Positions 43,329 through 53,141 are shown, counted from the stretch's first letter. The stretch is DNA of 64,000 nucleotides from VXNJ01 sp009840625 (GCA_965207915.1 OZ242304.1:930001-994000), one strand, 5' to 3'. Notes: generated by a model from the letters alone, not told the origin. Translations and numbers: made by a program.

Positions 43329-45212
43329 ATGGCCGTACTGACCGGAACCCACGCCGGCGCCGCCCACGCCGATCACTCCCTGCCGACCGAGGAATACGGG
43401 CTCTGGGCCTGGATCACCACCGTCGACCACAAGCGCATAGCCAAGCTCTACCTCTTCACGGCGCTTTTCTTCTCGCTCGTCGGCGGCGGGCTGGCGGTGG
43501 CCATGCGCACCCAGCTCGCGGTCCCCGACAACGACTTAATGGACGGGGGGACCTTCAACCAGTTCTTCACCATGCACGGCCTGATCATGATCTTCCTGGT
43601 CATCATGCCGATCAACGCCGCGTTCTTCAATTTCGTCATACCGTTGCAGATCGGGGCCCGCGATGTCGCGTTCCCGCGGCTAAACGCGCTCTCGTACTGG
43701 ATATTCCTGTTCGGGGGCCTGATGTTCAACGTTTCCTGGTTCACCGGCGGGGCCGCCGACGCCGGCTGGTTCGCCTACCCGCCGCTGTCCGACGACCAGT
43801 ACTCGGCCAGCAACGGCATGAACTACTACCTTGTCGGACTGGGCATCCTGGGGACCTCGTCGATCATGGCCGGGGTCAACTTCATCGTCACGATCCTGAA
43901 CATGCGCGCCCCGGGGATGACCTTCACCCGGCTGCCGATATTTACCTGGATGTCGCTGGTGACCCAGTTCCTGCTGGTGTTTGCGCTACCGCCGCTGACG
44001 GTGGCGTTCATCCTGCTGCTCTTTGACCGCACCGTCGGCACGACCTTCTTCCAGGCCACCGAGCCGGGCGGCGACCCGATCCTCTGGCAGCACATGTTCT
44101 GGTTCTTCGGCCATCCCGAGGTTTACATCCTGATCCTGCCCGCGATGGGCATGATCTCGGACGTGATCCCGGTGTTCGCGCGCAAGCCGATATTCGGTTA
44201 CACCGCGATAGTCTTCTCGGGAATCTCGATCGGGTTCCTGGGCTTTACGGTCTGGGCCCACCACATGTTCGCGGTCGGGATGGGCCCGATCGCCAATAGC
44301 GTTTTCGCCGCCCTCACGATGCTGATCGCCATCCCCACCGGGGTGAAGGTCCTCAACTGGTCGGCGACCCTATGGAAAGCCTCGATCCAGATCACCACGC
44401 CGATGCTCTTTGCGGTCGGGTTCGTGGCGATGTTCACCATCGGCGGCCTCTCCGGGATGATGCACGCGACGGTGCCGGTCGACCAGCAGCACACCGACAC
44501 CTACTTCATCGTGGCCCACTTCCACTACGTGCTCTTCGGCGGCTCGGTGATGGGGATCCTGGCCGGCATCTACTACTGGTGGCCCAAGATGTTCTCGCGC
44601 CCGCTGAGCGAACGCCTGGGCAAGTGGCACTTCTGGCTCACGATGATCGGCTTCAACGTCACGTTCGGGCCGATGCACATCTCCGGCAACGACGGGATGC
44701 CGCGGCGGGTCTACACCTACCCGGCCGACTTCGGCTGGGAGTTCTGGAACATGCTCTCCACGATCGGGGCGTACCTGACCCTGGTTTCGGCGGTCCTGTT
44801 CGCCTACATGATCGTCAAGAACCTGATGTCGAAGGAAGTCGGCGACCCCGACCCCTGGGACGGCCACACCCTGGAATGGTCCATCCCCACGCCGGTCCCG
44901 GTGTACAACTTCGCCGCCCTGCCGCGGGTCTTCTCCAACCGGCCGTTCTGGGACTCCAAGCACCCCGAGGCGACCGAGATTCACGAGGCCGGCTCGGGCA
45001 ACGGGCACAGCACCGCCCCACTCGAAATGCCGCCGCTGTACGGACCGCCCGACGAGCACATCCACATGCCGCCGCCATCCTATTGGCCGATCATCCTGGC
45101 CGGCGGGTTGACCCTGTTCGGGTTCGGAATCATCTATTTCCTGCCGCTGGCGGCGGTAGGCGTATTGGTGATGATCGGTTCGATCTTCGCCTGGGCCAAG
45201 GAACCGGTCTAG
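43329..45212 (+). CDS. coxA: Cytochrome c oxidase subunit I
   Basis: 627-residue heme-copper oxidase catalytic subunit that reduces O2 to water and pumps protons. The low-spin heme ligand lies in FFTMHGLIMIF. The CuB/Tyr site WFFGHPEVYILILPAMG includes the A1-type channel Glu. CuB ligands WAHHMFAVGM and the heme a3/a region VAHFHYVLFGG are all present. About a dozen hydrophobic helices and a C-terminal extension of two helices separated by a Pro/His-rich loop are visible. It directly follows coxB and precedes coxC by 6 bp. Confidence 0.96.
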   Translation: MAVLTGTHAGAAHADHSLPTEEYGLWAWITTVDHKRIAKLYLFTALFFSLVGGGLAVAMRTQLAVPDNDLMDGGTFNQFFTMHGLIMIFLVIMPINAAFFNFVIPLQIGARDVAFPRLNALSYWIFLFGGLMFNVSWFTGGAADAGWFAYPPLSDDQYSASNGMNYYLVGLGILGTSSIMAGVNFIVTILNMRAPGMTFTRLPIFTWMSLVTQFLLVFALPPLTVAFILLLFDRTVGTTFFQATEPGGDPILWQHMFWFFGHPEVYILILPAMGMISDVIPVFARKPIFGYTAIVFSGISIGFLGFTVWAHHMFAVGMGPIANSVFAALTMLIAIPTGVKVLNWSATLWKASIQITTPMLFAVGFVAMFTIGGLSGMMHATVPVDQQHTDTYFIVAHFHYVLFGGSVMGILAGIYYWWPKMFSRPLSERLGKWHFWLTMIGFNVTFGPMHISGNDGMPRRVYTYPADFGWEFWNMLSTIGAYLTLVSAVLFAYMIVKNLMSKEVGDPDPWDGHTLEWSIPTPVPVYNFAALPRVFSNRPFWDSKHPEATEIHEAGSGNGHSTAPLEMPPLYGPPDEHIHMPPPSYWPIILAGGLTLFGFGIIYFLPLAAVGVLVMIGSIFAWAKEPV

Positions 45213-45218
45213 GCATCC

Positions 45219-45908
45219 ATGGCCTCCCACGCTGACGCCCACCACGCCCCCTCCGGGGTCGGCCTGGGGCTGGACATGCGCAAGCTGGGCATGTGGACCT
45301 TCATCGGCTCGGAATCGCTTTTCTTCGCGACCCTGATCGCCAACTTCTTCATCTGGCGCGGCAGCTCCGAAGGCGGCCTGGGGCCGCACGACCTGGACAT
45401 CAACCTGACCGGGCTGGGCGCTTTCGTGCTGCTGATGTCGTCACTGACCATGGTCCTGGCGCTGCGCGGCCTGCGCGCAGGCAACACCATCGCCTACCGC
45501 AACAACATCCTGGCCACCGCCGGGCTGGGCACGTTCTTCCTGGGCATCCAGGTCTACGAATTCACCCATTTCGGCATGCACGGGCTGGGCATGACGTCGA
45601 GCATGTTCGGGGCCTCCTTCTTCGTGCTGACCGGATTTCACGGCGCGCACGTCTTCTGGGGCGTGGTCTGGCTGCTGGCGCTGCTGGTCTTCAAGGTCGG
45701 CGAGAACGCCCGCCGCCCCCTCCAGTTCGCGGTCGGCGTGGAAGAGGGTCTGCCCTCCGGACCTGACGCCGGGACCGACGGCGGATCGTACGTCTCGGTC
45801 GAAATGTGCGGACTGTACTGGCACTTCGTCGACCTGGTCTGGGTCTTCATCTTCACCCTGATCTACCTGCTGCCGGCACCGGTCATCGGGCCCCCCGTCG
45901 CGCACTGA
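45219..45908 (+). CDS. coxC: Cytochrome c oxidase subunit III
   Basis: 229 residues with about five hydrophobic helices. The family features LGMWTFIGSESLFFATLIANFFIWR near the N-terminus (conserved Glu), LTGFHGAHVFWGVVWLL in the middle and VEMCGLYWHFVDLVWVFIFTLIYLL at the C-terminus identify subunit III, which stabilises the oxidase core. The TGA shares a base with the ATG of the next gene. Confidence 0.94.
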   Translation: MASHADAHHAPSGVGLGLDMRKLGMWTFIGSESLFFATLIANFFIWRGSSEGGLGPHDLDINLTGLGAFVLLMSSLTMVLALRGLRAGNTIAYRNNILATAGLGTFFLGIQVYEFTHFGMHGLGMTSSMFGASFFVLTGFHGAHVFWGVVWLLALLVFKVGENARRPLQFAVGVEEGLPSGPDAGTDGGSYVSVEMCGLYWHFVDLVWVFIFTLIYLLPAPVIGPPVAH

Positions 45909-46276
45909 TGCAGGCCGATATCCGTTCCGAGATAGCGGCTGAACGGCGCCGCGTCGTCGAGGAGGCGCGCGCGGCCGTCGAGCACCACAAGAAGCATCAT
46001 CCCAACTACGTGGTGGTCGGCATCTGGCTGTTCATCATCACCGTGGTCGAAGTCGCGGTCGTATTCATGCCGATCGGTCTGTGGCCGATAGTCGTGTCCC
46101 TCTTCGTGCTGATGGCCCTGAAAGCCCTCGGCGTGCTCGGCTACTACATGCACCTTTTCTCCGACGCCAAGACTTTTTCGATGCTGATGGGCGGGGGGCT
46201 GCTGATCGCTATCGCGATGCTGCTCTCGTTCGGGGCGCTGTTCGGCGTGCTGCCGGGAATGGACCCGGTCTTCTAG
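45908..46276 (+). CDS. Cytochrome c oxidase subunit IV-like membrane protein
   Basis: 122 residues from ATG 45908, overlapping the coxC stop by one base. A charged N-terminus with HHKKHHPNY is followed by three hydrophobic helices with the family-like LMALKALGVLGYYMHLFSDAKTF between the second and third. Matches the prokaryotic COX4/CtaF family by size, topology and operon position. The exact family name is less certain than for the other subunits. Confidence 0.85.
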   Translation: MQADIRSEIAAERRRVVEEARAAVEHHKKHHPNYVVVGIWLFIITVVEVAVVFMPIGLWPIVVSLFVLMALKALGVLGYYMHLFSDAKTFSMLMGGGLLIAIAMLLSFGALFGVLPGMDPVF

Positions 46277-46371
46277 ACCCGGTTCCACAACCCCGAAAGC
46301 CTGGGCCGGCCAGTCGCTCAAGCATTCGCCAAGCGGTCTGAAGCGCAAGCAGCACCAACGGAGGGCCGAAC

Positions 46372-47106
46372 ATGAAACTGGACGGGAAAGGCGCGATCGT
46401 TACCGGCGCCGGGAGCGGCATTGGCGAGGCGGTGGCCCGCACCCTGGCCCATGAGGGTGCCGAAGTGGTAACCGTGGGCCGCACCCTGACCAAACTGGAA
46501 AGCGCCAGGGCGGCGGCCGGTGAATCCGGCAAGCGCCTCCACCCACACGCCGCCGATGTGTCCGACCCGCAGGCCGTCAAGGAGCTCTATGCCTGGGCCG
46601 GGTCCCGCCTGCCCCAGGTCGACATCCTGGTCAACAATGCCGGAACCAACGTTCCCGACCGGGCACTCGCCAGAGTTAGCCGCGAGGATTTCGACCAGGT
46701 GGTGCGGGTGAACCTTAACGGGGTCTTCTATTTGATGGAGGCGGTGCTGCCCGAAATGCGGGCGCGTGGCGCCGGCGTGGTAATTACGATCGCTTCAATT
46801 GCCGGTGTGCGATCCGGGGTGGTGCCGGGGGCCGCCTACAGCGCGAGCAAACACGGTGCACGAGCGCTGAGCCTCAGCGCCCATCTGGAAGAAGGCGGCA
46901 ATGGAATCCGCTGCTGCCTCATTCACCCCGGTGAGGTCGACACCCCGATCATGGACCGACGCCCGAACGCCCCCTCGCCGGCGCGCCGAGCGACCATGCT
47001 GCAACCCGAGGATCTGGCCCAGGCGGTGCTTTTCGTCGCCACCCTGCACCCCCGCGCGAACGTCCCAGAAATGATGATTACGCCGACGGTACAGCCCTAC
47101 TCCTAA
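46372..47106 (+). CDS. Short-chain dehydrogenase/reductase, copy 1
   Basis: 244 residues with GGAGG 7 nt upstream of the ATG. Classical SDR: cofactor motif TGAGSGIGEAVA, NNAGTN, catalytic Ser in VITIASIAG and YSASKHGARAL (Tyr-x-x-x-Lys). The basic residue in TVGRTL suggests NADP preference (inference). It is a paralogue of the SDR 250 bp downstream, of identical length and alike along its whole length. Substrate unknown. Confidence 0.9.
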   Translation: MKLDGKGAIVTGAGSGIGEAVARTLAHEGAEVVTVGRTLTKLESARAAAGESGKRLHPHAADVSDPQAVKELYAWAGSRLPQVDILVNNAGTNVPDRALARVSREDFDQVVRVNLNGVFYLMEAVLPEMRARGAGVVITIASIAGVRSGVVPGAAYSASKHGARALSLSAHLEEGGNGIRCCLIHPGEVDTPIMDRRPNAPSPARRATMLQPEDLAQAVLFVATLHPRANVPEMMITPTVQPYS

Positions 47107-47356
47107 GGTCCACCAATCCGGACCTGAGGGGCGAGAAGAGCTCTTGCCCCTGTAAACCGGGCTAAGCTCCATCCCGCTCGTCGAGGAACTGCGCGAGCAC
47201 ATTTACGTGGTTGCTGAGCTGGGTTGAAGCACGCACCATTACCGTGGCGTCGGAACTTTCGCGATGCTCACGGCCGCAGACGGCCTCCAAACCATATCGG
47301 AGCAAATCACCTATCATGAAGCCGAATTTGCCGGCACAACCGATTGAGGACCGAAT

Positions 47357-48091
47357 TTGAAGTTAGCAGGAAAAGGCGCAATTGTGACCGGGGCCGGCAG
47401 CGGCATGGGCGAAGCAATTGCCCGCAGCCTGGCGCAGGAGGGGGCCGAAGTGGTCACCGTGGGTCGAACCCTTGCCAAGTTGGAGCAAGCCAAAATCTCC
47501 GCCGCGTGCGCCGGAGCCCGATTGCATCCATTTGCGGCCGACGTCGCGGACCCGGATGCGGTCCGGGAACTCTACGCATGGACCCGCACCCGCCTGTCGC
47601 AGACCGACATTCTTGTCAACAACGCCGGCACCAATGTTCCCGAGCGGATGTTCGCGGATGTAAAGCGCAAGGACTTCGACTACATCGTCAGGGTGAACCT
47701 GAACGGGGTCTTCTACTTGATGAAAGCGGTTCTGCCCGAAATGCGCGAGCGGGGTTCCGGCGTCGTGATAACGATCTCTTCGATCGCCGCGGTTCGGTCG
47801 GACATGATCCCCGGCCCCGCCTACAACGCCAGCAAGCACGGCGCGCGGGCGCTGAGTCTGAGCGCGCACCTGGAGGAAGGCGGAAACGGAATCCGCTGCT
47901 GCGTTATCCATCCCGGCGGAACCGACACGCCGATCATGGATTCGCGACCCAACCCCCCTTCGGCGGAGCGCCGCGCAAAAATGCTGCAATCAGAGGACAT
48001 TGCCCAGGCGGTGCTATTCGTAGCCACCCTCCACCCGCGCGCGAACGTCCCCGAGTTGGTGATGGTGCCGACCGGCCAGCCCTATTCGTGA
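47357..48091 (+). CDS. Short-chain dehydrogenase/reductase, copy 2
   Basis: 244 residues from TTG at 47357, preceded by GAGGA 6 nt upstream. It has the same architecture as the upstream copy: TGAGSGMGEAIA, NNAGTN, Ser in VITISSIAA and YNASKHGARAL. The C-terminal ALFVATLHPRANVPE-type segments are nearly the same in both, indicating a fairly recent tandem duplication. No intact gene lies in the 250 bp between them. Confidence 0.9.
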   Translation: MKLAGKGAIVTGAGSGMGEAIARSLAQEGAEVVTVGRTLAKLEQAKISAACAGARLHPFAADVADPDAVRELYAWTRTRLSQTDILVNNAGTNVPERMFADVKRKDFDYIVRVNLNGVFYLMKAVLPEMRERGSGVVITISSIAAVRSDMIPGPAYNASKHGARALSLSAHLEEGGNGIRCCVIHPGGTDTPIMDSRPNPPSAERRAKMLQSEDIAQAVLFVATLHPRANVPELVMVPTGQPYS

Positions 48092-48147
48092 GATTTGGCG
48101 CCGGGTTTCGCCAGTCCGGCGGGGCCTTCGGGCGGAATAGCCCTTTC

Positions 48148-48534
48148 CTAGATCTGGTACCCGGTGAGGTCGCTGGCACTCTGCATGGCAAGGTCGGCCA
48201 GGCTGGTCTGGCGCATGGCCGCCAGCGCCGCCTGTTCGGCCCGCTCGATCCCGATGCAGCCGCCGCCGGGCGGCTCCATGCCCAGCTCGAAGAGGATCCT
48301 GTCCAGGGTTAATCCGGTCGAGGCGACCGCCAGCTGGTAGCCGCCGTTGGCACCTCGCCGCGAGCGCACCAGCCCGGACCGGACCAGCGAGGAGAGCACC
48401 TGCCCCAGGATGCTCGGCGGCACTCCCTTGCGTTCGGCGATGTCCTGGGCCCGGACGAATTCGCGGTTCCCGTGCTGGGCGAGATCGACCAGCGCCGCCA
48501 CGCCGTAGCGGGCGTGTGAATTAATGGCAAACAA
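48148..48534 (-). CDS. Rrf2-family transcriptional regulator
   Basis: 128 residues from TTG 48534, chosen because GGAGG lies 6 nt upstream and the resulting FAINSHARYGVAALVDLA is the family N-terminus; a longer frame exists. Winged helix with SILGQVLSSLVRSGLVRSRRGANGGYQLA (recognition helix and wing). Only one cysteine (GGGCIGIE) is seen in the region where IscR has three, so a classic Fe-S cluster is unlikely. Downstream of the alcohol dehydrogenase on the same strand. Confidence 0.88.
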   Translation of the reverse strand: MFAINSHARYGVAALVDLAQHGNREFVRAQDIAERKGVPPSILGQVLSSLVRSGLVRSRRGANGGYQLAVASTGLTLDRILFELGMEPPGGGCIGIERAEQAALAAMRQTSLADLAMQSASDLTGYQI

Positions 48535-48607
48535 CGCCCGCCTCCATTCTTTACCGAATCCGTCAAGATTATGCGAAACCGTCCGCTCTCGATCGGCTGG
48601 CCATGCT

Positions 48608-49549
48608 TCAGGCGCCGGGAACAACCACGCCCTTCAGATACCCGGGAGCATGCGATCGCAGCATGTCGAAACCCTCGGCAATCCCGTCCAGCGGCAGGCG
48701 GTGCGTAACCACCAGGTCCATCGGGAAAACTCCCCGCGCCAGCGCGGCCAGGGCACGCCGGTAGTCGGCCGCCATGTCGGGCGAATAGGCGGGATGGGCC
48801 GAGTGGGCGATCAGGCCCTGATAGGAAAAGTTGCGAAGGTGGTACGTGTCATCGAGCTGGTGGTAGCCGCCCATGATCAGGCGCCCCTGCCCGCGGCGCA
48901 GCATGTCGGTGGCCAGCCTGAGTCCGCCCGGTTTGCCGACCAGCTCCACCACCACGTCGGCGCCGCGTCCGCTTATGTCCATGACTTCGCTGACCGGGTC
49001 GTCAATGGTGACGTGAGTCGCCCCGGCGGCCAACGCCAGCTGGCGGCGCTCGGGCAGGGCGTCGACCGCGATCAGCGAACCCAAGCCCTGGTTCCGCAAC
49101 GCCGCGATCGTCAGCAGGCCCATCTGCCCGCATCCCACGACCGCCACGTGGTCGCCGAATCTGGGGGCGGCGGCTCGAGCGATATTTGCGACGCAAAACA
49201 ACGGTTCGCCGAGCGCGTGCGCCATGTCGACTCCGTCGGGGACTTTAAAGAGCATGTCGGCGTCACCTATGGCGTGGGTGGCAAACGCCTGCCAAATCGC
49301 TCCGGTGACCCGTTCGCCTTCGGCAAATCCCTCAACTCCCGGTCCGACCGCGACCACCACGCCCGACCCCTCGTGACCGAGGAACGCCGGCATGTCCACC
49401 GGGCGGTCGCCGGTGTAGACCGGAATCTCGGAACTGCAGATTCCGCAGGCCGAAACCTCCACCAGCACCTCTCCGGGCCCCGGCGCCAAGTCGACGTCAA
49501 TGAGCTCGAATCGTTTGGGTTCGACCAACCCTGCCCGCGTGCTCTGCAT
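48608..49549 (-). CDS. Zinc-dependent alcohol dehydrogenase-like (MDR) protein
   Basis: 313 residues from ATG 49549; the frame extends to 49720 but the added residues do not resemble the family. The GroES-like domain keeps catalytic-zinc residues in VSACGICSSE and FLGHEGSGVV. The structural four-cysteine zinc lobe is missing. The Rossmann domain has VAVVGCGQMGLLT. Medium-chain dehydrogenases act on many sugars, polyols and alcohols, so the substrate is open. The Rrf2 gene lies 73 bp downstream and may be co-transcribed. Confidence 0.88.
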   Translation of the reverse strand: MQSTRAGLVEPKRFELIDVDLAPGPGEVLVEVSACGICSSEIPVYTGDRPVDMPAFLGHEGSGVVVAVGPGVEGFAEGERVTGAIWQAFATHAIGDADMLFKVPDGVDMAHALGEPLFCVANIARAAAPRFGDHVAVVGCGQMGLLTIAALRNQGLGSLIAVDALPERRQLALAAGATHVTIDDPVSEVMDISGRGADVVVELVGKPGGLRLATDMLRRGQGRLIMGGYHQLDDTYHLRNFSYQGLIAHSAHPAYSPDMAADYRRALAALARGVFPMDLVVTHRLPLDGIAEGFDMLRSHAPGYLKGVVVPGA

Positions 49550-49818
49550 CGCCAGTAGACCTTCCGCTCCGTCTGCTACCCACGTGATCGGCCCGACCGG
49601 AATCACCCTCCGGCCGCGTCCCGCAGCACCACCATTCTTCCAGACCAATTCCGCGCATGCGGCCCGGACCGCCGCCCGCTCAAATATCCCGGTGCGACCG
49701 ATCACCGCGGCCAGCGACACCGTCGCCGATCGGAAATCGGCAAGGCAGAACCGGCAAGACTCGGTGCGCGCGGCAAAGCGACCATGACCGGCGGGGATTG
49801 CTCATTGATCCGATCCGG

Positions 49819-49876
49819 TTGTATCCACCGCTTTTGCCCAATACCATTGGCGGGGGCGCCGGCGGTCGGACCGCCG
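49819..49876 (+). promoter_or_regulatory. Promoter and palindrome upstream of the radical SAM gene
   Basis: TTGTAT (49819-49824), 17 bp, then TACCAT (49842-49847) forms a plausible sigma-70-type promoter. Twelve bp further is CGGCGGTC-G-GACCGCCG (49860-49876), a perfect 8-bp inverted repeat around one base. It sits within the predicted 5' leader and could be an operator. Function is inferred. Confidence 0.45.
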
Positions 49877-49919
49877 ACATACGCCTCCCCGAAACAAAGT
49901 TCCGAACTGACCCAAGGCG

Positions 49920-51740
49920 ATGTCTGTCCCGGCAATAGATGTAGAGGCCCTGCTGGACGGAATCCAGAATCCGGTCCATTACGTCGGCGGGGAATGGAAC
50001 AGCCGCAACCGCGACTGGGATTCGGCGCCGGCAAGGATCTGCCTGGCTTTTCCCGACGTCTACCAGATCGGCATGTCCAACCTCGGCATCCAGATCCTCT
50101 ACGAGCTGATCAACGGTCGTGAGGACATGCTCTGCGACCGCGCCTTCTGTCCCTGGCCTGACATGGCCGGCCGGCTCCGCGAGCGCGGCGTCCCGCTTTT
50201 TGGCCTGGAAACGCGCCGCCCGCTGGCGGCATTCGACATGGTCGGTTTTTCGCTGCCCTACGAGCTCGGCGTCACCGGCATGCTGGAGATGCTCGATCTT
50301 GGCGGGATCCCCCTGCGCGCCGCCGGCCGCGGCGAACGGGACCCGATCGTTATCGGCGGCGGGGCCTCGCTGGTCAACCCCGAGCCGCTGGCCGATTTCT
50401 TGGACCTGGCGGTCATTGGCGACGGCGAAGAACTCTTGCCCCGGATCGTGGAACTGCAGGGCGCGGCCAAGCGCGCCGATCCGCGGAATTGGCGGAAACG
50501 TTTCCTGGAGCGCGCCGCCGGACTGCCGGGGGTCTACGTCCCGGCGTTCTACGACGTTTCGTATCGGGCCGACGGGAGCCTGGGCGCGGTAACGCCCAAC
50601 AATCCCGCTGCCCCGGCCCAGGTCGAGCGCGCTTACGTGGACATCAACGACTACATCGGTCCGACCCGTCCGGTGGTCGCGCACGGCAAGACTGTATTCG
50701 ACCGGGCTTCGATCGAGATCCACCGCGGCTGCGCGCGCGGCTGCCGCTTCTGCCAGGCCGGCTTCATAGACCGGCCGCTGCGCACCCGCCGACCCGAGAA
50801 AATCCGCGAAGCGGCGCGGGCGGTAATCGAGTCCACCGGCCATCGCGACCTGACGCTTCTCTCGCTCAACGCGGTCGACTACCGGGACATCCAGACCCTC
50901 ATCCGCGACCTGCGCGAAGAGCTTGACGACCAGGGCCTCGACATCAACATTCCCTCCACCCGGGTGGAGCCGTTCAACATCGACATTGCCCAGGCCCTGC
51001 GGCCGGAGGGCAGCGGCCGGCGCCGCTCGATCACGTTCGCGCCGGAGGCGGCCAGCGACCGAATGCGCGAGGTGATCCGCAAGGAGATTCCCGACCGTGA
51101 GCTGCTCGACACCGTCGCGGTCGCGTTCGCCCAGGGATTCCACACCGTCAAGCTCTATTTCATGATTGGCTTGCCGACCGAGGAACAGGCCGACGTGGCC
51201 GGGATCGCGCGCCTGGCGCGCAAGACGCTCGATATCGGCCGCCGCCACGTGGGCGGCCGGGCCCGGGTGCGGGTTGGGGTTTCCACCTTCGTGCCCAAGG
51301 CGCATACGCCTTTCCAGTGGTTCGCCCAGGCGGACGTTGCGCAAATCGAGGAAAAGCAGGCCTTCCTGCGATCGCAGCTGACCGACCGGGCGATCAAGTT
51401 CAACTGGAACAACCCGTTGAATTCGGTCATTGAAGCCCTCCTTTCGCTCGGCGACCGCCGGGTTGGGGCGGCGATCGAGAACGCCTGGCGGCTGGGCGCG
51501 CGGCTCGATGCCTGGGACGAGCACTTTGATCCCGAGACCTGGAATCGCGGCTGCGCCGAGGCCGGAATAGACGTCGATTGGTACGTCCTACGCGAGCGCG
51601 ACGACGACGAGCTGCTCCCCTGGGAACACATCGGAGTCCACACCCCCAAGTGGGTATTGCGCTGGGAGCGTGACCGGGCGCTGGCGGCGGCCCGCGGCGA
51701 AAACGCCCGGATTCCATCGGCCGCCTACCGCCCCAAGTAA
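49920..51740 (+). CDS. B12-binding-type radical SAM protein (TIGR03960-like)
   Basis: 606 residues. The N-terminal half resembles the B12-binding-like domain of YgiQ-related radical SAM proteins (FPDVYQIGMSNLGIQILYELI, VIGGGASLVNPEPLADFLDLAVIGDGEE). The radical SAM core has the cluster motif CARGCRFCQAG near residue 276 and later segments typical of the family (ITFAPEAASDRMR). Members often sit with ribosome/RNA-modification genes; here mnmE follows after 15 bp, suggesting an RNA-related role. The reaction is unknown. Confidence 0.85.
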   Translation: MSVPAIDVEALLDGIQNPVHYVGGEWNSRNRDWDSAPARICLAFPDVYQIGMSNLGIQILYELINGREDMLCDRAFCPWPDMAGRLRERGVPLFGLETRRPLAAFDMVGFSLPYELGVTGMLEMLDLGGIPLRAAGRGERDPIVIGGGASLVNPEPLADFLDLAVIGDGEELLPRIVELQGAAKRADPRNWRKRFLERAAGLPGVYVPAFYDVSYRADGSLGAVTPNNPAAPAQVERAYVDINDYIGPTRPVVAHGKTVFDRASIEIHRGCARGCRFCQAGFIDRPLRTRRPEKIREAARAVIESTGHRDLTLLSLNAVDYRDIQTLIRDLREELDDQGLDINIPSTRVEPFNIDIAQALRPEGSGRRRSITFAPEAASDRMREVIRKEIPDRELLDTVAVAFAQGFHTVKLYFMIGLPTEEQADVAGIARLARKTLDIGRRHVGGRARVRVGVSTFVPKAHTPFQWFAQADVAQIEEKQAFLRSQLTDRAIKFNWNNPLNSVIEALLSLGDRRVGAAIENAWRLGARLDAWDEHFDPETWNRGCAEAGIDVDWYVLRERDDDELLPWEHIGVHTPKWVLRWERDRALAAARGENARIPSAAYRPK

Positions 51741-51755
51741 TAGAGGTCGGCGCGG

Positions 51756-53141
51756 GTGTTGCTGGATACCGGCGACACGATCGCAGCCCTAGCCACCGCC
51801 CCCGGTCCGGGCGCGATCGCGGTCGTTCGCGCATCCGGTCCCGACGCGGTTGCGGCGGCGCTGAAGATTTTCAGCCCCCGACCCGGTGAACGGGTCGCTC
51901 ACCGCCACGTCACCCTCGGCAGCCTGACCGATCCCCGCGACGGGATCGCGTTCGACGAGGCCCTGCTGACTTTTTTCCGCGGGCCCAGCTCCTACACCCG
52001 CCAGGACCTGGTCGAAATCTCCTGCCACGGCGGAAGCGTGGCCGCCGCGACGTGCCTCGCGGCGCTGCTGCGGGAGGGCTGCCGGTTGGCCGAACCCGGC
52101 GAATTCACGCTCCGCGCTTTCCTGAGCGGCCGCATCGATCTGGCCCGCGCCGAAGCGGTCGCCGACATGGTCGCGGCGCCCAACGATCTGTCACTCAAGT
52201 CGGCGCGCGCCCAGTTGGGCGGGTCGCTTTCGGAGTCGGTGCGGGCGATCCGGGAGCGGTTGATCGGATTGCGGGCCCAGCTGGAGGCCGAAATCGATTT
52301 CGCCGAAGACGACGTCCCGCCGATGCCCCGCGAGCGGATCGGCGCGGTGCTCGAGTCTGCCCAGGCCCAGGTTGCGGCGGCGTTGAAGGGATCGGAAACC
52401 GGCCAGCTGCTGCGCACCGGGGTGAGGATCACGCTCGTGGGCGCCCCCAACGCCGGCAAGTCTTCGACGATGAACCTGCTGCTGGGCCGGGACCGGGCGA
52501 TCGTGACCGAAGAGGCCGGGACGACTCGCGACGTTCTGGAGGAGTCGCTCAGCGTGGACGGCCTGACAATCGTGCTTTCCGACACCGCCGGGATCCGGTC
52601 CGGGGCCGGCAGGATCGAGTCCGAAGGGATCGTCCGCACCGAGCGCGCCCTGGGGGAGGCCGACCTGGCCCTGCATCTGGTCGACGGGTCCCGGCCGCTG
52701 GCGGAAGCTGACTACCTGACTGCCGACCTGGTCGCCCGGGTGGGGTTGCCGGCGATCCTTCTCCTGAACAAGTCGGACCTGGGTACGGTCGTGGGGGACG
52801 TCGAGCTGGAACGGATTGGAATCGCGCGGCGGGTTCCGTTCTCGGCCCTGCGCGGCGACGGCGTCGACCGGCTGCAGGAAGAGCTATCCGACCTGCTGGA
52901 AACCGGCGGCCTGCGAGCCAACGACCTTCCGCAAACCACGAATCGGCGCCACATTCGGGGGCTGCGCCAGGCCGAAATCGAGCTTGCGGGGTCCGAGCGC
53001 GCCTTGCGCGAGGGGTTGCCGGCCGACTTCATTTGCATCGGCTTGGCCGGGGCGATTGCCGAACTGGGCCTGATTACCGGCGAGGATGCAACCGAAGACC
53101 TTCTGAGCGCGATCTTCGCGAAGTTCTGTATCGGGAAGTGA
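51756..53141 (+). CDS. mnmE: tRNA modification GTPase MnmE
   Basis: 461 residues, GTG start. With MnmG it installs (carboxy)methylaminomethyl at U34 of tRNAs. The N-terminal folate-binding domain has DTIAALATAPGPGAIAVVRASGP. The helical domain flanks an inserted G domain with G1 VGAPNAGKSSTMN near residue 226, the TTRD switch, G3 DTAG and G4 NKSD. The C-terminus ends in the signature FCIGK, whose Cys is conserved in MnmE. Complete. Confidence 0.96.
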   Translation: MLLDTGDTIAALATAPGPGAIAVVRASGPDAVAAALKIFSPRPGERVAHRHVTLGSLTDPRDGIAFDEALLTFFRGPSSYTRQDLVEISCHGGSVAAATCLAALLREGCRLAEPGEFTLRAFLSGRIDLARAEAVADMVAAPNDLSLKSARAQLGGSLSESVRAIRERLIGLRAQLEAEIDFAEDDVPPMPRERIGAVLESAQAQVAAALKGSETGQLLRTGVRITLVGAPNAGKSSTMNLLLGRDRAIVTEEAGTTRDVLEESLSVDGLTIVLSDTAGIRSGAGRIESEGIVRTERALGEADLALHLVDGSRPLAEADYLTADLVARVGLPAILLLNKSDLGTVVGDVELERIGIARRVPFSALRGDGVDRLQEELSDLLETGGLRANDLPQTTNRRHIRGLRQAEIELAGSERALREGLPADFICIGLAGAIAELGLITGEDATEDLLSAIFAKFCIGK

